Counted from the first letter of the stretch, positions 1 to 5,747 are shown. The stretch is 9,474 nt of DNA from Candidatus Onthocola stercoravium (GCA_018711775.1 DVHV01000068.1:1-9474), one strand, 5' to 3'. Numbers and translations: made by a program. Notes: generated by a model from the letters alone, not told the origin.

Positions 1-2
1 TA

Positions 3-1205
3 CTTTTGTTGACCGCAATGCCTTTATTATATAATATAAGTAATAAACTTTTTTTAGCACTTATTCTTTGTTTATTACTTTACTTATTAGTTGGTTTGAT
101 TACTAGCAAAATAATATATAAAAAGGCTTATGCTAATATTGAATTAGAGGCTGAATTCAATAATATACTCTTAGAAAACATTAATATGCTTAATAGTATT
201 AAAAATTTAAATGTTACAAAGAGACATCTACAAAAAATAGAAAATAGTCTAGTTAATTTTGTATATGATGGATTTAATTTTGGAAAATTTATAAATCGAG
301 AAATGCTTATTAAAAACGCGATAAATGACATTGGATTTTTCATTATAAATACCTGGGGGTTTTATTTGATCTTTAAAGGAAATCTTGAAGTAACATCTCT
401 CATTACATTTAATACTATTTTAGGTCTTATATTAGAACCTATTAAAAACTGTATAGATAGCCTACCAAAATATAATTTTGTAAAAGCCAGCTTTTCCAAA
501 ATAAATGATTTTCTTAGTTTAAATAAGGAAATACTTGGTGAAAAAAATAAGTTAATTAACAATGGAATAGTCATTAAGAATTTAACGTATTCTTATGATA
601 ATATAACAAACATATTTAAAAAATTTAATTTAACCATTTTTCCTGGAACATTTGTTAATCTGAAAGGTAAAAGTGGCAGTGGCAAATCGACACTATGTAA
701 AATGTTTGATAAATATATTATTGATTATAGTGGGCATATATTTATTGGTAATCGAAATATTAAAGATTTAAGTATTAATACCATAAGAAGTAATATTACT
801 TATGTCAGTCAAAATGAATGTATATTTACTGGAAGTATAAAAGAAAACATTTTATTAAATAGAGAAATAACTGATGATGCATTTTATGAAGTTTGTCAAA
901 TATGTTTAGTAGAAGAAATTGTCAATAAAAAACCATTTAGGTATGCAACTGGTATAAATAATGATTCTACAAATATTTCTGGAGGTGAAAAACAAAGAAT
1001 TATTTTAGCAAGAGCATTATTAAATGATTTTGAAATACTTATTTTAGATGAGGCCTTAAGTGAAGTTGACTACAACACAGAAAAGCATATTATTAAAAAT
1101 TTAAAGAAAAAGTATCCTACTAAGACAATTATTTATATTACTCATAAAAATCATGACTATCTATTTGATTATGTTATAAATCTAGGAGGTTCTAATGAAT
1201 TATGA
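3..1205 (+). CDS. Peptide-exporting ABC transporter, C-terminal part (5' end outside window)
   Basis: This is a fused membrane/ATPase exporter half that powers peptide secretion across the cytoplasmic membrane. The reading frame is open to the left edge, so the true start and N-terminus are missing. Counting from the TTG at position 6, a membrane helix lies at about 15-35, a long cytoplasmic loop follows, and two more helices lie at about 107-123 and 127-145, matching the last three spans of a six-span domain. The nucleotide-binding domain is complete: Walker A GKSGSGKST (221-229), Q-loop Q269, signature ISGGEKQR (324-331), Walker B ILILDE with E349, and H-loop H380. Downstream double-glycine precursors suggest it belongs to the peptidase-containing exporters (C39 protease domain at the N-terminus), but that domain is off-window, so this is inference. 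Its last 11 bases overlap the next gene. Another type of ABC exporter cannot be excluded from this fragment. Confidence 0.93.
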   Translation, partial: LLLTAMPLLYNISNKLFLALILCLLLYLLVGLITSKIIYKKAYANIELEAEFNNILLENINMLNSIKNLNVTKRHLQKIENSLVNFVYDGFNFGKFINREMLIKNAINDIGFFIINTWGFYLIFKGNLEVTSLITFNTILGLILEPIKNCIDSLPKYNFVKASFSKINDFLSLNKEILGEKNKLINNGIVIKNLTYSYDNITNIFKKFNLTIFPGTFVNLKGKSGSGKSTLCKMFDKYIIDYSGHIFIGNRNIKDLSINTIRSNITYVSQNECIFTGSIKENILLNREITDDAFYEVCQICLVEEIVNKKPFRYATGINNDSTNISGGEKQRIILARALLNDFEILILDEALSEVDYNTEKHIIKNLKKKYPTKTIIYITHKNHDYLFDYVINLGGSNEL

Positions 1206-1593
1206 AGAACTTTTAAATATTCCTTATAAACCTTGGAAATTACTTATAACTATGACAATCATTATAATAATATGTGGTTTAATAATTATAAATATTGAAA
1301 TTTATGATGTATATAATACTTATGCTTATTATAAAGAAGGAAATATAGTTTTAAATATACCAATTAATTACTCTGATACAATCTTAAATGGGGAATATTT
1401 TAAAATAGATGATGAAAAGTCTGATTTAGAAGTCTTATATGTGAGTGATATATTAATTGATACTGATACATTAGTTAATTATCAAGAGGTTATTGTGGCT
1501 TCTTCAAAGAATTATCCTGAAAATTTAATAATCAATATTAGTATTTATTATAATAAAGAAAAAGTGCTCGATAAAATAAAGAAATTATTATAG
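1195..1593 (+). CDS. Small single-span membrane protein, possible mini HlyD-like exporter accessory
   Basis: The gene encodes 132 residues: a short cytoplasmic N-terminus, one strongly hydrophobic span at about 14-34 rich in Ile, then about 95 extracellular residues that look beta-rich, and a basic C-terminal end (KVLDKIKKLL). I do not recognise it by family signature. Its position directly after the exporter (11-base overlap, SD AGGAGG 6 bases upstream of the ATG) and its one-span topology suggest a membrane-fusion or accessory partner, like a HlyD-type protein that has lost its coiled-coil hairpin. It is far shorter than ordinary HlyD proteins (roughly 400 or more residues). An alternative is an immunity protein, since small membrane proteins often fill that role in bacteriocin loci and no other candidate is visible. 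The coding call is firm; the function is inference. Confidence 0.85.
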   Translation: MNYEELLNIPYKPWKLLITMTIIIIICGLIIINIEIYDVYNTYAYYKEGNIVLNIPINYSDTILNGEYFKIDDEKSDLEVLYVSDILIDTDTLVNYQEVIVASSKNYPENLIINISIYYNKEKVLDKIKKLL

Positions 1594-1604
1594 GGAGGTA
1601 GATA

Positions 1605-1658
1605 ATGTTTTGGAAGTATATCTTGAATTTGATAACTAAATTTATATATCCAATTTAA
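1605..1658 (+). CDS. 17-residue hydrophobic cationic micropeptide
   Basis: A tiny frame reads MFWKYILNLITKFIYPI and stops with TAA. It is preceded by a strong SD (GGGAGG, 1593-1598) 6 bases before the ATG, and that SD overlaps the stop codon of the previous gene. Its own TAA overlaps the SD of the next gene. This stop/SD overlap matches the arrangement of its neighbours and is the main reason to call it translated. The peptide has two lysines, no acidic residue and several aromatic residues, and could form a membrane-binding amphipathic helix. It has no double-glycine leader, so it would not be a substrate for leader-directed processing. It may be a leaderless antimicrobial or modulator peptide, an immunity micropeptide, or only a translated spacer that couples ribosomes to the next gene. 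The role is unknown. Confidence 0.5.
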   Translation: MFWKYILNLITKFIYPI

Positions 1659-1668
1659 AGGAGGTATT

Positions 1669-1791
1669 ATGGATATTTTAAGTAAAGAAGAATTAGGAAA
1701 TATAAACGGGGGAGGTAAGGCAGTATGGTTCTTTCTAGGTGGTCTTGTATTATTTGCCCTTGGTGTATTTTGTGGATTTTTTGAAAAATAG
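1669..1791 (+). CDS. Double-glycine leader peptide precursor 1 (class II bacteriocin-like)
   Basis: This gene encodes a 40-residue precursor. Residues 1-15 (MDILSKEELGNINGG) are a textbook double-glycine leader: relative to the cleavage site, L at -12, S at -11, E at -8, L at -7, I at -4 and GG at -2/-1. Such leaders are cut after GG by the C39 domain of peptidase-containing ABC exporters during export. The predicted 25-residue core starts at G16. It is very hydrophobic, carries a GxxxG motif (GVFCG, residues 32-36) with one cysteine at C35, and has lysines near both ends. The SD AAAGGAGG (1657-1664) is optimal and 4 bases upstream of the ATG. Being paired with the next gene it could be one half of a two-peptide bacteriocin, whose helices are known to pair through GxxxG motifs. 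A signalling peptide is an alternative. The leader call is strong; antimicrobial activity is inferred. Confidence 0.87.
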   Translation: MDILSKEELGNINGGGKAVWFFLGGLVLFALGVFCGFFEK

Positions 1792-1809
1792 TAATGGAGG
1801 TAGTAAGAT

Positions 1810-1956
1810 ATGAAGTTGGAAAATAAAGAGTTAGCAACTGTTGTAGGAGGAGCAATAACAGCATCTTTCTTGACGGCGGTTTTAAATATTGGCAAAACTA
1901 TTTTTGATATAGGATGTCAAATAGGAAAGAATATACGTAAGCTTATTTTTGGCTAA
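1810..1956 (+). CDS. Double-glycine leader peptide precursor 2 (class II bacteriocin-like)
   Basis: This gene encodes a 48-residue precursor. Residues 1-14 (MKLENKELATVVGG) form a double-glycine leader with L at -12, E at -8, L at -7, V at -4 and GG at -2/-1. The predicted 34-residue core starts AITASF. It is amphipathic and cationic (three Lys and one Arg against one Asp), with glycines spaced at core 14, 21, 25 and 34, a GxxxG motif GCQIG at core 21-25 containing the only cysteine (C36 of the precursor), and a basic C-terminal end (KNIRKLIFG). The SD GGAGG (1796-1800) lies 9 bases upstream, just after the previous stop. It is probably the cationic partner of the preceding hydrophobic peptide and is exported by the upstream ABC transporter. 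No immunity gene follows; the next gene is rpsU with its own promoter. Confidence 0.87.
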   Translation: MKLENKELATVVGGAITASFLTAVLNIGKTIFDIGCQIGKNIRKLIFG

Positions 1957-1972
1957 AAATTTGGAAAAAGTG

Positions 1973-2001
1973 TTGAAATGCTTAGGTCCTGATGTTATAA
2001 T
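1973..2001 (+). promoter_or_regulatory. Near-consensus sigma-A promoter of rpsU-yqeY
   Basis: The -35 box TTGAAA (1973-1978) and the -10 box TATAAT (1996-2001) are separated by exactly 17 bases, and a TG one base before the -10 (1993-1994) makes it an extended -10 promoter. Transcription should begin near 2008, giving a leader of about 26 bases that carries the SD GGGAGGG (2020-2026). It sits 16 bases after the last peptide gene and makes rpsU expression independent of the peptide cassette. Confidence 0.85.
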
Positions 2002-2033
2002 AATAACGAATTAACAGAAGGGAGGGCTGAATA

Positions 2034-2219
2034 ATGACAAAAGTAGTGGTTCAAAATGGTAATATAGATTTAGCATTAAAAAAGTTCAAAACAAAAGTTG
2101 CACGTAGTGGAGTCCCTTCTGAACTAAAGAAAAGAAAACACTATGAAAAACCTGGTGTTAGAAGAAGAAATGAAATTAAAGAAGGAATTAAAAATTCTCA
2201 CAAAAAGAATCGGGGCTAA
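2034..2219 (+). CDS. rpsU: Small ribosomal subunit protein bS21
   Basis: This is bS21, a small, very basic protein of the 30S subunit that sits on the platform near the 3' end of 16S rRNA and supports initiation. The 61 residues fit the usual family length. The recognisable core runs ALKKFKTKVARSG at about 14-26, followed by a basic segment with KRKHYEKPGVRRR at about 33-45 and a Lys/Arg-rich tail. The ATG follows the SD GGGAGGG by 7 bases. It is the first gene after the strong promoter at 1973-2001 and lies 2 bases upstream of yqeY, the rpsU-yqeY arrangement common in Firmicutes. Confidence 0.97.
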   Translation: MTKVVVQNGNIDLALKKFKTKVARSGVPSELKKRKHYEKPGVRRRNEIKEGIKNSHKKNRG

Positions 2220-2221
2220 TA

Positions 2222-2668
2222 ATGAATAATAAAATTAATGAAGACTTAAAAAGTGCAATGAAAGAAAAAGATACTTTTAAACTATCAGTACTTCGAATGT
2301 TAAAAAGTGCTTTGCAAATGGAACAAATTGCTAAAAAACACGAACTTAGCGATACTGAAGTAGCAAGTGTCATAAAAAAACAAGTAAAGGTAAGAAAAGA
2401 TTCAGTTGAAGAATATAAAAAGTATGGTAAAGATGATTCAGTTAAGGATTTAGAACAAGAAATAGCAATTTTAGAAAACTATTTACCAGAAGAAATGTCA
2501 CAAGCTGAAATTGAAGCAGTAATTAATTCTGTATTTGAAACTGTTAAACCAACTAGTATGAAAGATATGGGATTAGTTATGAAAAATGTTAATGAGTTAC
2601 TTGCCGATAAAAACGCTGATATGTCATTAGTTAGCAAGTTAGTTAAAGAAAAACTAAGTAATATGTAA
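2222..2668 (+). CDS. yqeY: GatB/YqeY domain-containing protein
   Basis: This 148-residue cytoplasmic, mainly helical protein matches the full length of the YqeY family, which shares its fold with the tail domain of the GatB subunit of Asp/Glu-tRNA amidotransferase and may act in tRNA-linked metabolism; the exact role is not settled. Family landmarks visible are LRMLKSAL (24-31), KKQVKVRKDSVEEYKKYG (52-69), an acidic segment leading to YLPEEMS (87-93), and DMGLVMKNV (115-123). The ATG is 2 bases after the rpsU stop; the only SD-like sequence is CGGGG at the end of rpsU, so translation is probably coupled to rpsU. A hairpin with a T-run begins at its last base. Confidence 0.95.
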   Translation: MNNKINEDLKSAMKEKDTFKLSVLRMLKSALQMEQIAKKHELSDTEVASVIKKQVKVRKDSVEEYKKYGKDDSVKDLEQEIAILENYLPEEMSQAEIEAVINSVFETVKPTSMKDMGLVMKNVNELLADKNADMSLVSKLVKEKLSNM

Positions 2669-2694
2669 TCTCAATCCTTGTGATTGAGATTTTT
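2668..2694 (+). terminator. Intrinsic terminator or attenuator after yqeY
   Basis: A perfect 9-bp stem, ATCTCAATC (2668-2676) with GATTGAGAT (2682-2690), has a 5-base loop CTTGT and is followed by a T-run (2690-2694). It begins at the last base of the yqeY stop codon. The next gene starts only 18 bases later and no promoter fits between, so it may be a partial terminator that sets how much message reaches the phosphoesterase gene. Confidence 0.8.
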
Positions 2695-2712
2695 AAATGA
2701 AGGAGGAGTATA

Positions 2713-3663
2713 TTGAAAAATAAAATATTAATATTTTCCCATTTAAGTGATATTGATGGAATGGGAGGAGTAGTACTTGCCAAACTTGCTTTTGGTGATG
2801 TCGATTTCGTTTTGTGCGAAACATTTAATTTACTAGATAAAATTAAAGAAAAGATTGCTGATCAATCAATTTATGAATATGATCAAATTTTTATTACAGA
2901 TATGTGGTTAGAAGATCCCGAAGTTATTTGGCAAGACCCTAAATTAAAAGATAAAGTATTAGTGTTTGATCATCATGAATCATCTTTAGCAATACTAGAA
3001 AATAAAACTTATGATTTTATTACGATAAGAATTAAAGATGAACTCGGTAGATGTTCGGGGACTTCTTTATTTTATCAATATTTAGTTAATAATAATTTAT
3101 TGCAACCGCATGCTAGTATTAATACTTTTGTTGAACTAACAAGACTTTATGATACTTGGGAGTGGGTAACAGTTAAAAATGAACCAATGGCTCGTAATTT
3201 AACAACGCTTTTTAATGCAGTAGGAGCAAACGTCTATATAGATTTAATGTTTGATAAATTAGATGTTAGACCAAATGAGTTTACTTTTAGTGATTTAGAG
3301 TTATCTTTGATTAATAATAAAAACAAACAAATAAAAGATAAACTTCAAAGCTATGCGAAGAATATTATTTATCGAAATGTTTTGGGGTTGAAAGCAGGTA
3401 TTGTATTTATCGATTATGAATATCGTAATGATTTTGCGCAATATTTAAGAGATAATCAATTTCCAATGGATTTTGTAATGATGATATCGATGGATAACGG
3501 AACTATATCATATCGTTATGTTACTGCAGGAATAAAAGTTTTACCTATTGCTGAACATTTTGGGGGTAAAGGTCATGATTATGCCGCAAGTAGTCCAATT
3601 AGTCATGAAACAAAGGAAGATATAATAGATATTATTTGTAAACGTAAAAGAACTAAAAAATAG
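2713..3663 (+). CDS. DHH-family phosphoesterase, NrnB/YngD-like
   Basis: This gene encodes a 316-residue cytoplasmic metal-dependent phosphoesterase of the DHH superfamily, which includes enzymes that degrade short oligoribonucleotides, pAp or cyclic dinucleotides. The catalytic metal ligands are visible in order: motif I H10 with D13-I-D15-G, motif II D63 in ITDMW, motif III VFDHH with D86-H87-H88, and motif IV D147 in YDTWEW. The C-terminal DHHA1-type part has GGKGHDYAA at 284-292, the substrate-binding glycine motif. The opening (FSHLSDIDGMGG, then VVLAKLAFG) resembles B. subtilis NrnB/YngD more than NrnA or GdpP, but the protein is shorter than YngD, so the substrate is not fixed. The start is a TTG with an excellent SD AGGAGGAG (2701-2708). 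Its transcript must come through the hairpin after yqeY or from a promoter inside yqeY. Confidence 0.9.
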   Translation: MKNKILIFSHLSDIDGMGGVVLAKLAFGDVDFVLCETFNLLDKIKEKIADQSIYEYDQIFITDMWLEDPEVIWQDPKLKDKVLVFDHHESSLAILENKTYDFITIRIKDELGRCSGTSLFYQYLVNNNLLQPHASINTFVELTRLYDTWEWVTVKNEPMARNLTTLFNAVGANVYIDLMFDKLDVRPNEFTFSDLELSLINNKNKQIKDKLQSYAKNIIYRNVLGLKAGIVFIDYEYRNDFAQYLRDNQFPMDFVMMISMDNGTISYRYVTAGIKVLPIAEHFGGKGHDYAASSPISHETKEDIIDIICKRKRTKK

Positions 3664-3667
3664 ATAA

Positions 3668-3696
3668 TAGCCAAAATAAACTTAAAGTGATATAAT
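3668..3696 (+). promoter_or_regulatory. Extended -10 promoter of the 336-residue gene
   Basis: A perfect -10 box TATAAT (3691-3696) is preceded by TG one base away (3688-3689). A weak -35 candidate TAGCCA (3668-3673, 4 of 6 matches to TTGACA) lies 17 bases upstream. The start of transcription would fall near 3703, giving a leader of about 18 bases that holds the SD AAGGAG (3707-3712). Confidence 0.68.
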
Positions 3697-3720
3697 ACTC
3701 TTCATTAAGGAGAGTATTTT
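3695..3720 (+). terminator. Hairpin overlapping promoter and SD, possible terminator of the DHH gene
   Basis: ATACTCTTC (3695-3703) can pair with GGAGAGTAT (3709-3717) in a 9-bp stem containing one G-T wobble, around the loop ATTAA, followed by a short T-run (3717-3720) that runs into the ATG at 3721. The right arm contains most of the SD. The left arm overlaps the -10 box of the local promoter and lies upstream of its predicted start. The hairpin can therefore form only in transcripts arriving from upstream, where it would end transcription and hide the SD. The stem is moderate (three or four G-C pairs), so it is a candidate. Confidence 0.5.
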
Positions 3721-4731
3721 ATGTTCGAAAAAGATATAACTATGCTTGTAAATGTAACTGATGATATATATGATACTTACTTAGCATTAATAAATTTAGA
3801 AATGGCTAATAACAAAAATAGTGAAAAATATGAAAACTTATTAGAAAGTTTAAAGCAAGAAATATCTATTTTTAATAGTATATTAAACAGAATATCACTT
3901 GATTATCATATGTCTTTAGATGTCTATAATTATCTAATTTCTTTAGACAGATTTAAATCTCTTTCTATAGTAAATAAAAAATTAAGTTTAAGCTTTACTA
4001 CCAAAATTGAACAAAGAGATGAAATGGTGTTAGCTTATATAAAAAATCGTATATATCAAAAACTATTACAAGATGCCGATTATACTTTAGCTACAGAGAA
4101 AAGTATTCCTGAAGAAATGAAAGATGACGCAATAATTGGAGAAGTAAAAAAAGTTTTGGAGTTTAAAAATGAATATCAATACTCAATTATAAATGATATT
4201 TATATGTTATTTTTAGCAATAATTGCCAAAAAGAAAAATATAATACTTAATCATCAAGATGTTTTAGATAAATTTACCAAAATTAAATACAGTTATGGTT
4301 TTATCTTACCTGTTTTAGAAGAAAATTTAATTAATAACAATTTTGAAGTTGATACTAAACCTTATATTGTTCATCACACTGTCGCTAGTTTCTATCGCCT
4401 ATCAGAAAAAAGTTTTGCTTCTAGTAAAAAAGCAATTGTTTTAAGCACTATTGTTGGAAATATTGGTTTTATCAAATATTTATATGATGCCAATCTTCAA
4501 AATCACGAAATGCTAGCCTTAGCCATAAATACTGAAGCAATAATTAGGGCTTGTTTGGTTGTAGCTGATGTAGAAACCAGGGATATAATTTTAAATGTAC
4601 TTAATTCATTAGCCTCTAGTTTAAGCTTGCAAAGCAGTTATCAAAAAATTACTGCAATATTAAAAAATATTCCTAATAAAATAAATAATGATTTATCTTT
4701 AGCTCAAATTGTTAGTATTGGAAGAATATAA
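3721..4731 (+). CDS. Uncharacterised mostly helical protein, 336 residues
   Basis: I do not recognise this protein. It has no signal peptide and no clear membrane span; one hydrophobic stretch (YMLFLAIIA, 161-169) is too short and is flanked by charged sequence. The predicted character is almost entirely alpha-helical, with amphipathic helices throughout, a charged, possibly coiled N-terminal third (1-60), and a C-terminal part rich in small residues and Leu/Ile/Ser (240-315). A motif that stands out is IVHHTVASFYRLSEKSF at 216-232. The ATG at 3721 is supported by the SD AAGGAG (3707-3712) and an upstream extended -10 promoter. The stop lies 26 bases before the convergent VanY-type gene. Codon use looks like that of its neighbours, so recent transfer is not evident. 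A cytoplasmic structural or regulatory role is possible, but nothing in the sequence decides it. Confidence 0.88.
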   Translation: MFEKDITMLVNVTDDIYDTYLALINLEMANNKNSEKYENLLESLKQEISIFNSILNRISLDYHMSLDVYNYLISLDRFKSLSIVNKKLSLSFTTKIEQRDEMVLAYIKNRIYQKLLQDADYTLATEKSIPEEMKDDAIIGEVKKVLEFKNEYQYSIINDIYMLFLAIIAKKKNIILNHQDVLDKFTKIKYSYGFILPVLEENLINNNFEVDTKPYIVHHTVASFYRLSEKSFASSKKAIVLSTIVGNIGFIKYLYDANLQNHEMLALAINTEAIIRACLVVADVETRDIILNVLNSLASSLSLQSSYQKITAILKNIPNKINNDLSLAQIVSIGRI

Positions 4732-4739
4732 ATGCACTT

Positions 4740-4765
4740 AAAAAGATTGAAAAATTTTCAATCTT
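4740..4765 (-). terminator. Intrinsic terminator of the VanY-type gene
   Basis: AAGATTGAA (4743-4751) pairs with TTCAATCTT (4757-4765), a 9-bp stem with a 5-base loop. Read on the minus strand, the stem is followed by T residues (4744-4740, five in a row including the stem end), and it contains the TGA stop of the minus-strand gene. On the plus strand no T-run follows, so termination of the 336-residue gene here would be weak. Confidence 0.72.
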
Positions 4766-5723
4766 CTAAAAAGTAAGCATAGTATTCTTCAAAAGTTATA
4801 TCATTTTCATAAATGTAGGTAGCAATATCTTCTCCGACATAACGGAAGTGCCATGATTCATAACTATAACCAGTTATATCAACTTTATCTTCCGGATACC
4901 TTAGAATAAAACCGTATTTATAAGAGTTTTCTGCTAACCATTTTGCTTCAGCACTTTCGGAAAATGTATTTTTATTAGTGTTGGTTTTACTAAATATATC
5001 AATAGCAAGTCCTGTTTGATGTTCACTAGATCCAGGTCTTGCTGCAATGCTATCAGCGTAACGTTCACCGCTGGAACTCTTATAACTATTATAAACTGCT
5101 TCTTGATCTTCATAAGAACGATATGATGAATTAATCATCAAATAATATCCTTCTTCATTGGCGGCGTTCCACATGTCTAAAAAAGCATTGTAAGCGACTT
5201 CACGAACTCTTTGACTTCCGAGTTCTCCCCAAGAATATGTTTGGGAAACATTGACTAAATCATCGGGAGCATAATCACTACTAAGTAAATAATGTTTGTT
5301 AACAAGCATTGATGTATCTAGGGATGTATTAGCATCAAATGTTTCTTCATAAAAATCTTTATCTAAATGAATATTTATATTTCTAACAACGTCTTTTAAT
5401 TCTAAATCAGGAAATTCATTCATATAATCGACATATTCATAGAAGTTTTTATCTAAGTAATATTTTTCATCAAGTAATTTTATAATATTACTATTTTTCT
5501 CATTATTAAGTAAATAATCTAAGTCAGCATTATCCTTAAAATTATCTAATATTTTTGTTACTTCTTCATCATTATAACCATGTTCTAAAAGTTTATATTC
5601 ATATGTTTGATGATACTTATATTCTTGATATTTAGAAATACCAAATACTATGGCGATGATTATTAATATTAATCCTCCGATAACAAAATATACTTGTTTT
5701 TTTAATTTCCTTCTGGTAGCCAT
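4758..5723 (-). CDS. Membrane-anchored D-alanyl-D-alanine carboxypeptidase (VanY/M15B family)
   Basis: This zinc peptidase trims the terminal D-Ala from peptidoglycan stem peptides outside the membrane. Of 321 residues, 1-10 are basic (RRKLKK), 11-29 form a signal-anchor span, 40-165 are an extra helical domain, and about 165-315 the catalytic domain. Zinc ligands and catalytic residues are visible: SSEHQTGLAIDI gives H235 and D242, and ESWHF gives E289 and H292; the family segment SSYRSYEDQ is at 199-207. The N-terminal region (LLEHGYNDEEVTKIL at 45-59, then a stretch ending LVNKHYLLSSDY) is not part of the minimal VanY domain. The ATG has SD GGAGGG 8 bases upstream and an extended -10 promoter on the minus strand. 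With no van resistance genes nearby, a role in cell-wall maturation or spore cortex/germination is likelier than vancomycin resistance. Confidence 0.94.
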   Translation of the reverse strand: MATRRKLKKQVYFVIGGLILIIIAIVFGISKYQEYKYHQTYEYKLLEHGYNDEEVTKILDNFKDNADLDYLLNNEKNSNIIKLLDEKYYLDKNFYEYVDYMNEFPDLELKDVVRNINIHLDKDFYEETFDANTSLDTSMLVNKHYLLSSDYAPDDLVNVSQTYSWGELGSQRVREVAYNAFLDMWNAANEEGYYLMINSSYRSYEDQEAVYNSYKSSSGERYADSIAARPGSSEHQTGLAIDIFSKTNTNKNTFSESAEAKWLAENSYKYGFILRYPEDKVDITGYSYESWHFRYVGEDIATYIYENDITFEEYYAYFLED

Positions 5724-5747
5724 TTTTAATACCCTCCAATTATCACA

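Noticed and set aside
6..8. TTG at position 6 as the start of the ABC exporter
   Set aside because: The frame is open to the window edge, no SD precedes the codon, and the protein begins in the middle of a six-span membrane domain.
128..574. Minus-strand frames at 128-343 and 362-574, and a similar one at 2188-2373
   Set aside because: They are antisense to the ABC exporter and to rpsU/yqeY, whose protein sequences are clearly conserved. No start signals support them.
1738..1743. Second GG pair inside core 1 (precursor residues 24-25) as an alternative leader cleavage site
   Set aside because: The residues before it are hydrophobic and do not fit the leader consensus, whereas the GG at residues 14-15 matches at all key positions.
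1548..1895. Minus-strand open frames at 1548-1895 and 1667-1864 across the small peptide genes
   Set aside because: They oppose three plus-strand genes with strong SD sites and classic leaders. Their proteins are low-complexity, rich in Pro, Leu, Ser and Thr, as expected from reading purine-rich coding DNA backwards.
1945..1960. Hairpin ATTTTT-GGCT-AAAAAT as terminator of the peptide cassette
   Set aside because: The 6-bp stem is all A-T and no T-run follows, so it would be very weak.
4758..5723. The VanY-type gene as part of a vancomycin-resistance cluster
   Set aside because: No vanHAX, vanRS or other resistance genes are nearby. M15B carboxypeptidases are common cell-wall enzymes.
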